Source: Streptomyces chattanoogensis
GTDB taxonomy: Bacteria > Actinomycetota > Actinomycetes > Streptomycetales > Streptomycetaceae
NCBI RefSeq assembly: GCF_001294335.1
Contig: NZ_LGKG01000148.1
Coordinates: 118,551 to 182,550, forward strand
Direction: 5' to 3'
DNA: 64,000 bases
Position 1 is the stretch's first letter. Each line of letters begins with the position of its first letter. Under the pieces are notes generated by a model. It did no database searches, had not been told where the DNA came from, and saw only the letters and a program-made list of their open reading frames with translations. The translations under genes were made by a program, and so were the position numbers. Of the stretch, positions 53,802 through 62,391 are shown in pieces.

Positions 53802-54155
53802 ATGAGGCTCACGTTCATCGCGCCCGCCATCGCCTCGGCGACCCTGATCGGCACCGCCATGACCAGCGGGGTCGCCGCGGCCGACGCACCGAAGGCAGCG
53901 CACACGGCCGCCAGGGCGGCGTCGGTCCAGTGCCTCCACGTGTACGCGAAGGAGAGTGTGAAGATCCGCGTGGAGCGGGAGGTGAACAGCACCGCGCTCG
54001 GGCTGTTCGACCAGGGAGAGTCGGCCTGCCTGGAAGGCAAGGCCATGGGCGGGAAGTACACCTTCTGCGGGCGCGTCGGTATCGACTGGCTGAAGATCAC
54101 TTCTGACCGGGGTGTTACCGGCTGGATCCCCGCCGCGTGCAAGAAGGGGTCTTAG
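53802..54155 (+). CDS. Secreted SH3-like domain protein
   Basis: A 117-residue exported protein: signal peptide (MRLTFIAPAIASATLIGTAM, ending near GVAAADA), then a compact domain with four Cys (VQCLHVYAKESVKIRVEREVNSTALGLFDQGESACLEGKAMGGKYTFCGRVGIDWLKITSDRGVTGWIPAACKKGS). The NSTALGLFDQGE and ..GWIPAAC pattern fits bacterial SH3 domains that bind cell-wall components. ATG 53802 after AAGGGGGAA. It ends five bases before the convergent amidase gene. Confidence 0.82.
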   Translation: MRLTFIAPAIASATLIGTAMTSGVAAADAPKAAHTAARAASVQCLHVYAKESVKIRVEREVNSTALGLFDQGESACLEGKAMGGKYTFCGRVGIDWLKITSDRGVTGWIPAACKKGS

Positions 54156-54160
54156 CCGCC

Positions 54161-54859
54161 TCACGCCCCGGGGGCCGCCCCCCGCGCCGCCGCCACCAGC
54201 GCGTCCATGACCCGCGGGTCGTCCCCGGCCTCCGGGTGCCACTGCACGGCCAGGGCGAAGCCGTACGCATCCGGGAGCTCCAGTGCCTCGATGGTGCCGT
54301 CCTCCGCGTAGGCCGAGGCCACCAGTCCGCTGCCGAGCCGGTCCACCGCCTGGTGGTGGTACGTCGGTACGGAGACCGGCTCGGGCAGGGTGCGCTCCAG
54401 CAGGGTGCCGGGGGCCGGCTTGACCTCGTGGTGGTCGAAGACGCCGGGCGGGCCCGCATGGCCGTCGAGGTGCTGGACGAGCGTGCCGCCCAGCGCCACG
54501 TTCAGCAGCTGCAGTCCCCGGCAGATGCCCAGCAGCGGTACCCGGGCCGCCAACGCGGCCTCGATCAGGGCCAGTTCCCAGGCGTCCCGGTCGAGCGCGG
54601 GCGGGCCGGTCCGCGGGTGCGGCTCCGCCCCGTACCGCGCCGGCTGGACGTCCGCGCCGCCGGCGATCACCAGACCGTCCAGGCGGGCGACGGTCGCCGC
54701 GGCGGTGTCCGGATCGCCGGGCGGCAGCAGGGCCGGCAGGCCGCCCGAGCGCTGGACGAGCCGGGGGTACCCGGCGGGCACCAGTGCGGCGGGCAGCGCC
54801 CAGACCCCCCACCGGGCCTCTTCCTGGTAGGTGCTGATGCCGATGAGGGGCTGGGACAC
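54161..54859 (-). CDS. Class I glutamine-amidotransferase-like gamma-glutamyl hydrolase (PuuD type)
   Basis: A 232-residue hydrolase of the peptidase C26 family. The catalytic Cys is in LLGICRGLQLLNVALGG and the His-Glu pair in AVQWHPEA. PuuD removes gamma-glutamyl groups from gamma-glutamyl-GABA; in this cluster it could free the final product from a gamma-glutamylated intermediate. GTG 54859 after GGAGGATCC. It lies 39 nt behind the APC permease gene in one operon. Confidence 0.92.
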   Translation of the reverse strand: MSQPLIGISTYQEEARWGVWALPAALVPAGYPRLVQRSGGLPALLPPGDPDTAAATVARLDGLVIAGGADVQPARYGAEPHPRTGPPALDRDAWELALIEAALAARVPLLGICRGLQLLNVALGGTLVQHLDGHAGPPGVFDHHEVKPAPGTLLERTLPEPVSVPTYHHQAVDRLGSGLVASAYAEDGTIEALELPDAYGFALAVQWHPEAGDDPRVMDALVAAARGAAPGA

Positions 54860-54898
54860 GGATCCTCCGAGGGGTGCTGATACGTACCGGCGCTGCGG

Positions 54899-56452
54899 TC
54901 AGAATTCCAGTTCGTGCTCGATGGCGGCCAGCTCCTCCGCCGTGCCCTGGACCTTGGGGCCGGTGAACCACTTGCGGGCCGAGACCAGCCACCAGGTGCC
55001 GGCGAAGCCGAGGACCAAGAGGACGGCGAGCGGGGTGTAGTTGAAGGTCTCCGCCGTGACCGGGCTGGTGGTCGGGAGCATGAAGAGGACGGAGATGACC
55101 AGCGTCCAGCCGACGGCGATGATGCCGACGGGCTTGCTCCAGCGGCCCAGGTGCCAGGGCCCGCGCTGGAAGCGGTCGCCCTGGAGCAGGCGGAGGATGA
55201 CCGGCAGGACGTAGGCGATGTAGAGGCCGATCACGGCGATCGAGGTGACGGCCGCGTACGCCGTGGCGTTCCACAGGTACGGCAGGCCCAGCAGGAAGGC
55301 GCCGCCGGCGGCCAGCCACACCGCGTTGGTCGGGGTCTTGGTCCGCTTGTTGATGCGGTGCCACAGCTGCGAGCCGGGCAGCGCGCCGTCCCGCGAGAAG
55401 GCGTAGATCATCCGCGAGTTGGCGGTGACCGACGACATGCCGCAGAAGAACTGGGCGCCGATGGCGACCAGGAGGAGCAGCTTGCCGCCGGTGGCGCCCA
55501 GCGCGTCGATGAAGATCTGGGCCGGGGGCACGCCGGTCTTGCTGGCCAGCGCGCCGTCGTAGTTCTGGATGGCGAAGGTGATGCCGACCAGCAGCACCCA
55601 TCCGGCGACCAGGGAGACCAGGATCGACATCACGATGCCGCGGGGACCCGCCTTGGCCGCGTCATGCGTCTCCTCGGTCATATGCGCCGAGGCGTCATAG
55701 CCGGTGAAGGTGTACTGCGCGAGCAGCAGCCCCAGCAGTCCGACGTAGAGGCCGGAGTGCCAGCCGGTGTTGTTGGTGAAGTGGGTGAAGACGAAGGAGG
55801 CGGACTGGTGCTTCGAGGGCACCACGACCAGGGCGCCCACGATGACCAGCACACCGAAGACGTGCCACCACACGCTGACGTTGCTGAGGAGGGAGGCCAG
55901 CTTCACGCCCAAGGTGTTCAGCAGGCCGTGGACCATCAGCACTATGCCGAACAGCAGGATCGTGTGCACCGGGGTGGCGGTGAAGCCGAACTGCAGGTCC
56001 AGCAGCGCGTTCAGGAAGGACGCGGCGCCGAAGTCGACCCCCGCGGTCACCGCGACCTGGCCGAGGAAGTTGAACCAGCCGGTGAACCAGGACCAGGCGG
56101 GGCCGTGCGAGGGGGCCAGCTTCGCCGCCCAGTAGTACAGGCCGCCCGCCGTCGGGTAGCTGGAACAGACCTCGGCCATCGCCATGCCCACGAACAGCGT
56201 CATGAGGCCGACCAGCGGCCAGCCCCAGGTGATCATGGCGGGCCCGCCGGTGTTCATGCCGAAGCCGTACAGCGTCAGACAGCCGGAGAGGACCGAGATG
56301 ATCGTGAACGAGACGGCGAAATTGGAGAACGCCGACATCGAGCGGGCCAGCTCCTGGGCGTATCCGAGCTCGTGGAGGCGCTGTTCGTCGCTGGACAGCT
56401 GAGGGGGTTGTTGTTCCTGGTCTGGGTTCGCTGCGTGCTCGTTGATGGACAC
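54899..56452 (-). CDS. APC-family amine/amino-acid permease
   Basis: A 517-residue transporter with 12 membrane helices. The segment ELGYAQELARSMSAFSNFAVSFTIISVLSGCLTLYGFGMNTGGPAMITWGWPLVG is typical of the eat/GabP-like ethanolamine or GABA permeases. Start GTG 56452 (or GTG 56455) is close behind GGAGG. A perfect GGTAT palindrome lies upstream. Its neighbours suggest uptake of ethanolamine, a polyamine or a related amine. Confidence 0.92.
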   Translation of the reverse strand: MSINEHAANPDQEQQPPQLSSDEQRLHELGYAQELARSMSAFSNFAVSFTIISVLSGCLTLYGFGMNTGGPAMITWGWPLVGLMTLFVGMAMAEVCSSYPTAGGLYYWAAKLAPSHGPAWSWFTGWFNFLGQVAVTAGVDFGAASFLNALLDLQFGFTATPVHTILLFGIVLMVHGLLNTLGVKLASLLSNVSVWWHVFGVLVIVGALVVVPSKHQSASFVFTHFTNNTGWHSGLYVGLLGLLLAQYTFTGYDASAHMTEETHDAAKAGPRGIVMSILVSLVAGWVLLVGITFAIQNYDGALASKTGVPPAQIFIDALGATGGKLLLLVAIGAQFFCGMSSVTANSRMIYAFSRDGALPGSQLWHRINKRTKTPTNAVWLAAGGAFLLGLPYLWNATAYAAVTSIAVIGLYIAYVLPVILRLLQGDRFQRGPWHLGRWSKPVGIIAVGWTLVISVLFMLPTTSPVTAETFNYTPLAVLLVLGFAGTWWLVSARKWFTGPKVQGTAEELAAIEHELEF

Positions 56453-56521
56453 CACGCCTCCGAGGGCCTCGACAGTCCGCGGCGGGTACGGCCGTCGATG
56501 CACCGCTACCAGCCCCGCAAT

Positions 56522-56543
56522 AAAGGTATGAGCCGATACCTTT
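56522..56543. promoter_or_regulatory. AAAGGTAT palindrome upstream of the permease
   Basis: AAAGGTAT (56522-56529) and ATACCTTT (56536-56543) are an exact 8-bp inverted repeat with a 6-bp spacer, 70 nt upstream of the permease start. A TACCTT half-site also occurs at 57381-57386 between the GntR and glnA4 genes, so one regulator may bind both regions. Confidence 0.75.
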
Positions 56544-56609
56544 GCTGCCGGGTCGGCCGAGCGCAAGACCCCGGCGGGAAAATCTCGTAACAGGCGGGTT
56601 TCGCAAGCC

Positions 56610-57347
56610 TCACGGGTTCCGCAAGCTGCCCGAAAGGAAGCCGCGCAGCAGGGCCGCGGTCCCGCAGCAGTGCTCGCGCATCACCTCGCGCGCACCGTCC
56701 GCATCGCCCTCGAGCACCGCCTCCACCAGGGCGGCGTGCTGTGTCTGGGAGTGCTCCAGATTGCGTACGAGCAGCGGGATGCAGTCCAGGAGGTCGTTCA
56801 CGCTCGCCCGTACGGCCGCGTACTGGGCGGCCAGTGTCGGGGAGCCGGACAGTTCGGCGAGCGTGAGATGGAGCAGGGTGTCCTGCCGGCGGTACTCCGC
56901 GAGCGGCGCGTCCTGGGTCGCCGCCAGGGCCGCCCGCAGCCGCCCCGCCCCCTCGTCGGTGAGCCCGTGGGCCGCACACAGTCCGGCCGCGCCGACCTCC
57001 AGCACCTCCCGGAAGCGCAGGGTGTCCTCGACGTCGGTCTTCTCGATCCGGCGGCGCAGCTCCGCCTCGCCCGGCTTCTCCGTGCGGACGCGGACGAACG
57101 TGCCGCCGTAGCGTCCGCGCCGGCTCTCCACCAGGCCCTCGTCCTGCAGCACCTTCAGTACGTCGCGCAGGGTGACCCGGCTGATCTGCAGCCGCTCCGC
57201 CAACTCCCGCTCGGCGGGCAGCCGTTCGCCCTGCGGTACCAGCCCCAGCCGGACGATCTGGAGTATCTGCTCCAGCGCCTCCTCGAAACCGTTGCCCGCC
57301 CGCACCGGCCGCAGCACCGGTGCCAGGCGGTCCGCCGCACCGTTCAT
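56610..57347 (-). CDS. GntR/FadR-family regulator of the amine cluster
   Basis: A 245-residue regulator: winged HTH (FEEALEQILQIVRLGLVPQGERLPAERELAERLQISRVTLRDVLKVLQDEGLVESRRGRYGGTFV) and a FadR-type FCD domain (VEDTLRFREVLEVGAAGLCAAHGL..., with His residues that usually bind a metal). ATG 57347 after GGAAGGGG. It is divergent from the GlnA4-type gene and next to the permease; in S. coelicolor a regulator at this place is, as I recall, the controller of glnA4. The AAGGTA sites are its probable targets. Confidence 0.92.
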   Translation of the reverse strand: MNGAADRLAPVLRPVRAGNGFEEALEQILQIVRLGLVPQGERLPAERELAERLQISRVTLRDVLKVLQDEGLVESRRGRYGGTFVRVRTEKPGEAELRRRIEKTDVEDTLRFREVLEVGAAGLCAAHGLTDEGAGRLRAALAATQDAPLAEYRRQDTLLHLTLAELSGSPTLAAQYAAVRASVNDLLDCIPLLVRNLEHSQTQHAALVEAVLEGDADGAREVMREHCCGTAALLRGFLSGSLRNP

Positions 57348-57420
57348 CGGAACCCCTTCCCAATCAATGGTTCGTGTGCCTACCTTATGACCTCCGGATG
57401 CAGTGACAGGAGGCAACACC

Positions 57421-58788
57421 GTGGCAGACCGCACGCCCCCGCTCTCCGTCGAGGAGCTGAGAATCCTCGTCGACACCGGGGAGATCGACACTGTCGTCCT
57501 CGCCTTCACCGATATGCAAGGCAGGCTCCAGGGCAAGCGGTTCGCCGCCCGCTATTTCCTCGACACCGTCCTCGAGCACGGCACGGAGGGCTGCAACTAC
57601 CTCCTCGCCGTGGACGTCGACCTCAACACCGTCGACGGCTACAAAATGTCCTCCTGGGAACGCGGCTACGGCGACTTCGCCATGCACGGCGACGCCGGCA
57701 CCCTGCGGCGTACGCCCTGGAACGCCGGCACCGCCCTGATCACCGCCGACCTCGCCTGGCACGACCGCTCCCCGGTCGCCGCCTCGCCCCGGCAGATCCT
57801 GCGCCGCCAGCTCGACCGGCTGGCCGAGCGCGGCTGGACCGCCTACGCCGGCACCGAGCTGGAATTCATGCTCTTCAAGGACTCCTACGAGGACGCCTGG
57901 TCGCGCGGCTACCGCCAGATGACCCCGGCCAACCAGTGGAACGGCGACTACTCCGTCCTGGGCACCGGCCGCGTCGAGCCCGTACTGCGCCGGATCCGCA
58001 ACGAAATGGGCGCGGCCGGGATGACCGTCGAGTCCGCCAAGGGCGAGTGCAACCTCGGCCAGCACGAGATCGTCTTCGTCTACGACGACGCGCTCACCAC
58101 CTGTGACCAGCACAGCATCTACAAAACGGGCGCCAAGGAGATCGCCGCCCAGGAGGGCATGGCGCTCACCTTCATGGCGAAGTACGACGAGCGCGAGGGC
58201 AACTCCTGTCATATCCACCTCTCCCTGCGGGACGAGGAGGGGCGGCCGGTGATGGCCGATGACGACGGCCCGTACGGCATGTCCCGGACCATGCAGCACT
58301 TCCTCGCCGGGCAGATCGCCGCGATGCGCGACTTCACGCTCTTCTACGCGCCCAACATCAACTCCTACAAGCGCTTCCGCCCCGGCTCCTTCGCCCCCAC
58401 CGCCGTCGCCTGGGGCCCGGACAACCGCACCTGCGCGCTGCGCGTCGTCGGCCACGGCCCCGCACACCGCCTGGAGAACCGCCTGCCCGGCGGCGATGTG
58501 AACCCCTACCTCGCGGTCGCCGCCATGGTCGCGGCCGGGCTGTACGGCATAGAACACGAGCTGGAGCTGCCCGAGGCCACCACCGGCAACGCCTACGCCG
58601 GTGACGCCGCGCACGTCCCCACCACTCTTCGCGAAGCCGCCGAGCTGTGGGAGAGCAGCCCGATCGCCCGCGCCGCCTTCGGTGACGAGGTCGTCGAGCA
58701 CTACCGCCACATGGCCCGCGTCGAGCAGGACGCCTACGACGCCGCCGTCACGGACTGGGAGCGCTTCCGCTCCTTCGAGCGCATGTAA
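57421..58788 (+). CDS. glnA4: Glutamine-synthetase-like gamma-glutamylamine synthetase (GlnA4 type)
   Basis: A 455-residue GS-fold ligase. It lacks true GlnA features such as the adenylylation loop and has the amine-type marks LAFTDMQGRLQGKRFAARYFL, GTELEFMLFKDS, NLGQHEIVFVYDDAL, and GNSCHIHLSL. S. coelicolor GlnA4 (SCO1613) has been described as gamma-glutamylethanolamide synthetase, and the neighbours here (ALDH, SDR, permease, PuuD, GntR) match that pathway. GTG 57421 has AGGAGG seven bases upstream. Exact substrate is inferred from the orthologue. Confidence 0.9.
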   Translation: MADRTPPLSVEELRILVDTGEIDTVVLAFTDMQGRLQGKRFAARYFLDTVLEHGTEGCNYLLAVDVDLNTVDGYKMSSWERGYGDFAMHGDAGTLRRTPWNAGTALITADLAWHDRSPVAASPRQILRRQLDRLAERGWTAYAGTELEFMLFKDSYEDAWSRGYRQMTPANQWNGDYSVLGTGRVEPVLRRIRNEMGAAGMTVESAKGECNLGQHEIVFVYDDALTTCDQHSIYKTGAKEIAAQEGMALTFMAKYDEREGNSCHIHLSLRDEEGRPVMADDDGPYGMSRTMQHFLAGQIAAMRDFTLFYAPNINSYKRFRPGSFAPTAVAWGPDNRTCALRVVGHGPAHRLENRLPGGDVNPYLAVAAMVAAGLYGIEHELELPEATTGNAYAGDAAHVPTTLREAAELWESSPIARAAFGDEVVEHYRHMARVEQDAYDAAVTDWERFRSFERM

Positions 58789-58799
58789 GGAACCCGACC

Positions 58800-60179
58800 G
58801 TGTCCAATGGTCTGCACGAGCTGAACATCCTCAACCCGGCCACCGAGGAAGTGGTGGCCACCGTCCCCACCACCTCGCCCGCCGAGGTCGACGCCGCCGT
58901 CCGCCGGGCCGCCGCCGCCCAGGAGTCCTGGGCCGCCGTGGCCCCCGGCGACCGCGCCCGCATCCTGCGCCGCTTCGCCGGTGTCGTGGACGCCCACATC
59001 ACCCCGCTCGCCGAACTGGAGCTCCAGGAAGCGGGCCACCCCCTGGGCAACGCCGAGTGGGAGGCGGGCAACGTCCGCGATCTGCTGGACTACGCCGCCG
59101 GGGGAGTGGAGCGCCTGACGGGCACTCAGATCCCGGTCGCGGGCGGCCTGAACATCACCGTCCAGGAGCCGCTCGGGGTCGTCGCCGTCATCGCCCCCTG
59201 GAACTTCCCGATGCCGATCGCCGCCTGGGGTACCGCCCCCGCCCTCGCGGCCGGCAACGCCGTCCTCCTCAAGCCCGCCGAGACCACCCCGCTCACCGCC
59301 CTCAAACTCGCCGAACTGGCGCTGCAGGCCGGTCTGCCCGAAGGCCTCTTCCAGGTCCTGCCCGGCGAGGGCCCGGTCACCGGTACCGCCCTGGTCGACC
59401 ACCCCGGCGTCGCCAAGGTCGTCTTCACCGGCTCCACCGCCACCGGCCGCCGGATCGCCGCCCGCTGCGCCGAGCAGACCAAACGGCTCACCCTGGAACT
59501 CGGCGGCAAGAGCCCCAACATCATCTTCGCCGACGCCGACCTCGAGGCCGCCGCGGCCGCCACCCCCGGCTCCTTCCTCGACAACACCGGCCAGGACTGC
59601 TGCGCCCGCAGCCGTATTCTTGTCCAGCGCTCGGTCTACGACCGCTACATGGAGCTGCTGGAGCCCGCCGTTCAGGCCTTCACCGTCGGCGACCCGGCCG
59701 ACCCCGCCACACAGATGGGCCCGCTGATCTCCGCCGCTCAGCGCGAGCGGGTACGGTCCTTCGTCCCGGAGGACGCACCGGCCGCCATCCGCGGCGAGGC
59801 CCCGGCCGGCAAGGGCTTCTGGTACCCGGCCACCGTCCTGGAGGGCCGCCCCGGGGACCGCAGCGCCGTCGAGGAGATCTTCGGCCCGGTCGCCGTCGTG
59901 CTGCCCTTCGACGACGAGGCCGACGCGGTACGCCTCGCCAACGCCACCGACTACGGCCTCTCCGGCTCCCTGTGGACCCGCGACGTCGGCCGGGCGATCC
60001 GCGTCTCGCGCGCCGTCGCCGCGGGCAACCTCTCCGTCAACTCCCACAGCAGCGTGCGCTACTGGACCCCCTTCGGCGGGTTCAAGCAGTCCGGCCTCGG
60101 CCGCGAACTGGGCCCCGACGCGCTCAAAGCCTTCACCGAGACCAAGAACATCTTCATCAGCACAGAGGAGTCCAAGTGA
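58800..60179 (+). CDS. NAD(P)-dependent aldehyde dehydrogenase
   Basis: A 459-residue ALDH-superfamily enzyme. The Rossmann string is VFTGSTATGRRIAA, the general base is Glu in LTLELGGKSP, and the catalytic Cys lies in NTGQDCCARSR. The C-terminal motif FGGFKQSGLGRELG is complete. In the proposed route it would oxidise the aldehyde made from a gamma-glutamylated amine or aminoalcohol. GTG 58800 is 11 nt after the synthetase stop, so the genes are cotranscribed. Confidence 0.94.
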   Translation: MSNGLHELNILNPATEEVVATVPTTSPAEVDAAVRRAAAAQESWAAVAPGDRARILRRFAGVVDAHITPLAELELQEAGHPLGNAEWEAGNVRDLLDYAAGGVERLTGTQIPVAGGLNITVQEPLGVVAVIAPWNFPMPIAAWGTAPALAAGNAVLLKPAETTPLTALKLAELALQAGLPEGLFQVLPGEGPVTGTALVDHPGVAKVVFTGSTATGRRIAARCAEQTKRLTLELGGKSPNIIFADADLEAAAAATPGSFLDNTGQDCCARSRILVQRSVYDRYMELLEPAVQAFTVGDPADPATQMGPLISAAQRERVRSFVPEDAPAAIRGEAPAGKGFWYPATVLEGRPGDRSAVEEIFGPVAVVLPFDDEADAVRLANATDYGLSGSLWTRDVGRAIRVSRAVAAGNLSVNSHSSVRYWTPFGGFKQSGLGRELGPDALKAFTETKNIFISTEESK

Positions 60180-60961
60180 CCGACCAGACCGCAGTGTGCC
60201 GCCGCCTCGTCGGCCGTACCGCCGTGATCACCGGAGCCGGCAGCGGGATCGGCCTGGCCACCGCCCGTCGCCTGGCCTCCGAGGGCGCCAACGTCGTGTG
60301 TGCCGACATCGACGAGGCCGCCGGAAAGAAGGCGGCCGACGAGGTCGGCGGCGTCTTCGTCAAGGTCGATGTGACGGACTCCGACGAGGTCGAGGCGCTC
60401 TACAAGACCGCCTTCGACACCTACGGTTCGGTCGACATCGCCTTCAACAACGCCGGTATCTCGCCGCCCGACGACGACTCGATCCTCACCACCGGCCTCG
60501 ACGCCTGGAGGCGGGTCCAGGAGGTCAACCTCACCTCGGTCTACCTCTGCTGCAAGCACGCGCTGCCCTACATGCAGCGGCAGGGCAAGGGATCCATCAT
60601 CAACACGGCGTCCTTCGTGGCGGTGATGGGCGCGGCCACCTCCCAGATCAGCTACACCGCGTCCAAGGGCGGTGTGCTGTCGATGTCCCGCGAACTGGGC
60701 GTGCAGTTCGCCCGCGAAGGCATCCGGGTCAACGCCCTGTGCCCCGGGCCGGTCAACACCCCGCTCCTGAAGGAGCTGTTCGCCAAGGACCCCGAGCGGG
60801 CCGCGCGCCGCCTGGTGCACGTCCCCGTCGGCCGGTTCGCCGAGCCCGAGGAGATCGCGTCCGCCGTCGCGTTCCTCGCCAGCGACGACTCCTCGTTCGT
60901 CAACGCCGCCGAATTCCTGGTGGACGGCGGTATCGCGGGCGCGTACGTCACCCCGGTGTAA
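60176..60961 (+). CDS. Short-chain dehydrogenase/reductase
   Basis: A 261-residue classical SDR: cofactor motif TGAGSGIG, NNAG in FNNAGIS, catalytic Ser in NTASFVAVMG and YTASK (Tyr-x3-Lys), and PGPVNTP. The cofactor preference looks like NAD (CADID acid after the second strand). Its GTG start overlaps the ALDH stop (GTGA) and AGGAG lies upstream, so translation is coupled. An alcohol dehydrogenase step before the ALDH fits oxidation of gamma-glutamylethanolamide. Confidence 0.94.
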   Translation: MTDQTAVCRRLVGRTAVITGAGSGIGLATARRLASEGANVVCADIDEAAGKKAADEVGGVFVKVDVTDSDEVEALYKTAFDTYGSVDIAFNNAGISPPDDDSILTTGLDAWRRVQEVNLTSVYLCCKHALPYMQRQGKGSIINTASFVAVMGAATSQISYTASKGGVLSMSRELGVQFAREGIRVNALCPGPVNTPLLKELFAKDPERAARRLVHVPVGRFAEPEEIASAVAFLASDDSSFVNAAEFLVDGGIAGAYVTPV

Positions 60962-60991
60962 CCGCCCGCTGTTCACCTCCGGGCAACCCCC

Positions 60992-61027
60992 ATGGCAGCC
61001 GGGCGTCGTGCAACGCCCGGCTGCCAT
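60992..61027 (+). terminator. Terminator hairpin after the SDR gene
   Basis: A perfect 15-bp stem (60992-61006 with 61013-61027), loop 6 nt, with no T-run. It lies 31 nt after the SDR stop and 45 nt before the phosphatase start. Confidence 0.75.
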
Positions 61028-61072
61028 ACGTTAGCGTCCGCCTTCGATTCCCCGTTCGACAGGAGTGTGTTC

Positions 61073-62344
61073 ATGCGCAACAAGCGTCGCTGGCTGGCAG
61101 CAGGTGCCGCCCTCGCCGTCGCCGGAGGCGGCGTCGCGGTCGCCCAGACGGCCACCGCGAGCCCGGCCCCGCAGCACTGTCCCACCCTCCACGTCTCCCA
61201 GGGCTGGTACGGCGAGAACCGCGCCAAGCTGCAGAAGATGATCGACGAGCGCGGTGTCTGCGCCGGCTCCGACGGCGCGCGTCCGGTCGCGACCTTCGAC
61301 TGGGACAACACCGTCATCAAGAACGACGTCTCCGACGCCACGCTGGCCTGGATGCTGCGGCACGACAAGGTGCTGCGCCCGGCGAGCTGGAAGGCCACCA
61401 ACAAGTGGATGACGGATGACGCCCACCGCGCGCTCACCCAGGCCTGCGGCACCTCCGTCCCCGTCGGCCGTCCGCTGCCCACCTCCACGGACACCGGCTG
61501 TACCGACGAGATCCTCGACATCTACGAGGACGCCAAGACCTCCGGCGGCAAGGACGCGTTCGAGGGCGAGTGGAACCACCGCCGCACCGTCCCGGGCTAC
61601 GTCTGGATCACCCAGCTGTTCGCCGGGCACAAGCCCGCCACGCTGACCGCGTACGCCAAGCAGGCGCGCGAGGAGAATCTCAAGGCGCCCATCGGCACCG
61701 AACAGACCGTGGGCACCCACAAGATGGCGGGCTACATCCGCTACTACGTCCAGCAGCGGGACCTGATCCGCACCCTCAAGGAGGCCGGATTCAACGTCTA
61801 CATCGTCTCCGCCTCCGCCGAGCCGATCGTCCGCGCCTGGGCGCCCGGCGTGGGCATCAACAACGACCACGTCGTCGGCATCCGCAACATCGTCACCGAC
61901 GGCAAGCTCACCACCGGCGTCGAGGGCTGCGGCGATGTCAAGGACACCAACGGCGAGGTCCTGACGTACATGGACGGCAAGCGCTGCTGGATCAACAAGG
62001 CGATCTACGGCATCAAGGGCGCCGACGCCTGGAAGCAGCAGGACAAGGCGCACCGCCCCGCGTTCGCGGCGGGCGACGCCGAGACCGATGTGACCTTCGT
62101 CGGCGACGCCACCGGGGCGCACCTGGCCATCAACCGCAACAAGACCGAGCTGATGTGCCGGGCGTACGACAACAGCGACGACCGCTGGCTGATCAACCCG
62201 ATGTTCATCGAGCCGAAGAAGCAGAAGACCGACCCCTACCCCTGCTCGACCGAGGGTTACGTCCTTCCGGACGGCAAGCTCGCACCGATCCACCGACCCG
62301 ACGGCTCGGTGATCCCCGACCAGCAGGACCGCATCCACGGCTGA
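61073..62344 (+). CDS. Secreted HAD-fold phosphatase (phosphorylcholine-phosphatase-like)
   Basis: A 423-residue exported enzyme. A signal peptide (MRNKRRWLAAGAALAVAGGG, ending VAVAQTATASPA) precedes a HAD core with motif I FDWDNTVIKND, motif II in VYIVSASAEP and an acidic motif FAAGDAETDVTFVGDAT. Sequences of this form are often annotated as phosphorylcholine phosphatases. Such an enzyme could free choline or ethanolamine from phosphorylated head groups outside the cell, which would suit the preceding amine cluster; this link is inferred. ATG 61073 after AGGAG. Confidence 0.88.
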   Translation: MRNKRRWLAAGAALAVAGGGVAVAQTATASPAPQHCPTLHVSQGWYGENRAKLQKMIDERGVCAGSDGARPVATFDWDNTVIKNDVSDATLAWMLRHDKVLRPASWKATNKWMTDDAHRALTQACGTSVPVGRPLPTSTDTGCTDEILDIYEDAKTSGGKDAFEGEWNHRRTVPGYVWITQLFAGHKPATLTAYAKQAREENLKAPIGTEQTVGTHKMAGYIRYYVQQRDLIRTLKEAGFNVYIVSASAEPIVRAWAPGVGINNDHVVGIRNIVTDGKLTTGVEGCGDVKDTNGEVLTYMDGKRCWINKAIYGIKGADAWKQQDKAHRPAFAAGDAETDVTFVGDATGAHLAINRNKTELMCRAYDNSDDRWLINPMFIEPKKQKTDPYPCSTEGYVLPDGKLAPIHRPDGSVIPDQQDRIHG

Positions 62345-62351
62345 CGGGCAC

Positions 62352-62391
62352 GGGCCGCACCGCACTCCCCTTTCACAGGAAGGTGCGGCCC
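62352..62391. terminator. Inverted repeat between convergent phosphatase and racemase-fold genes
   Basis: GGGCCGCACC (62352-62361) pairs with GGTGCGGCCC (62382-62391). The right arm lies inside the last codons of the convergent gene, and the 20-nt loop includes CCCCTTTCACAGG. Confidence 0.55.
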
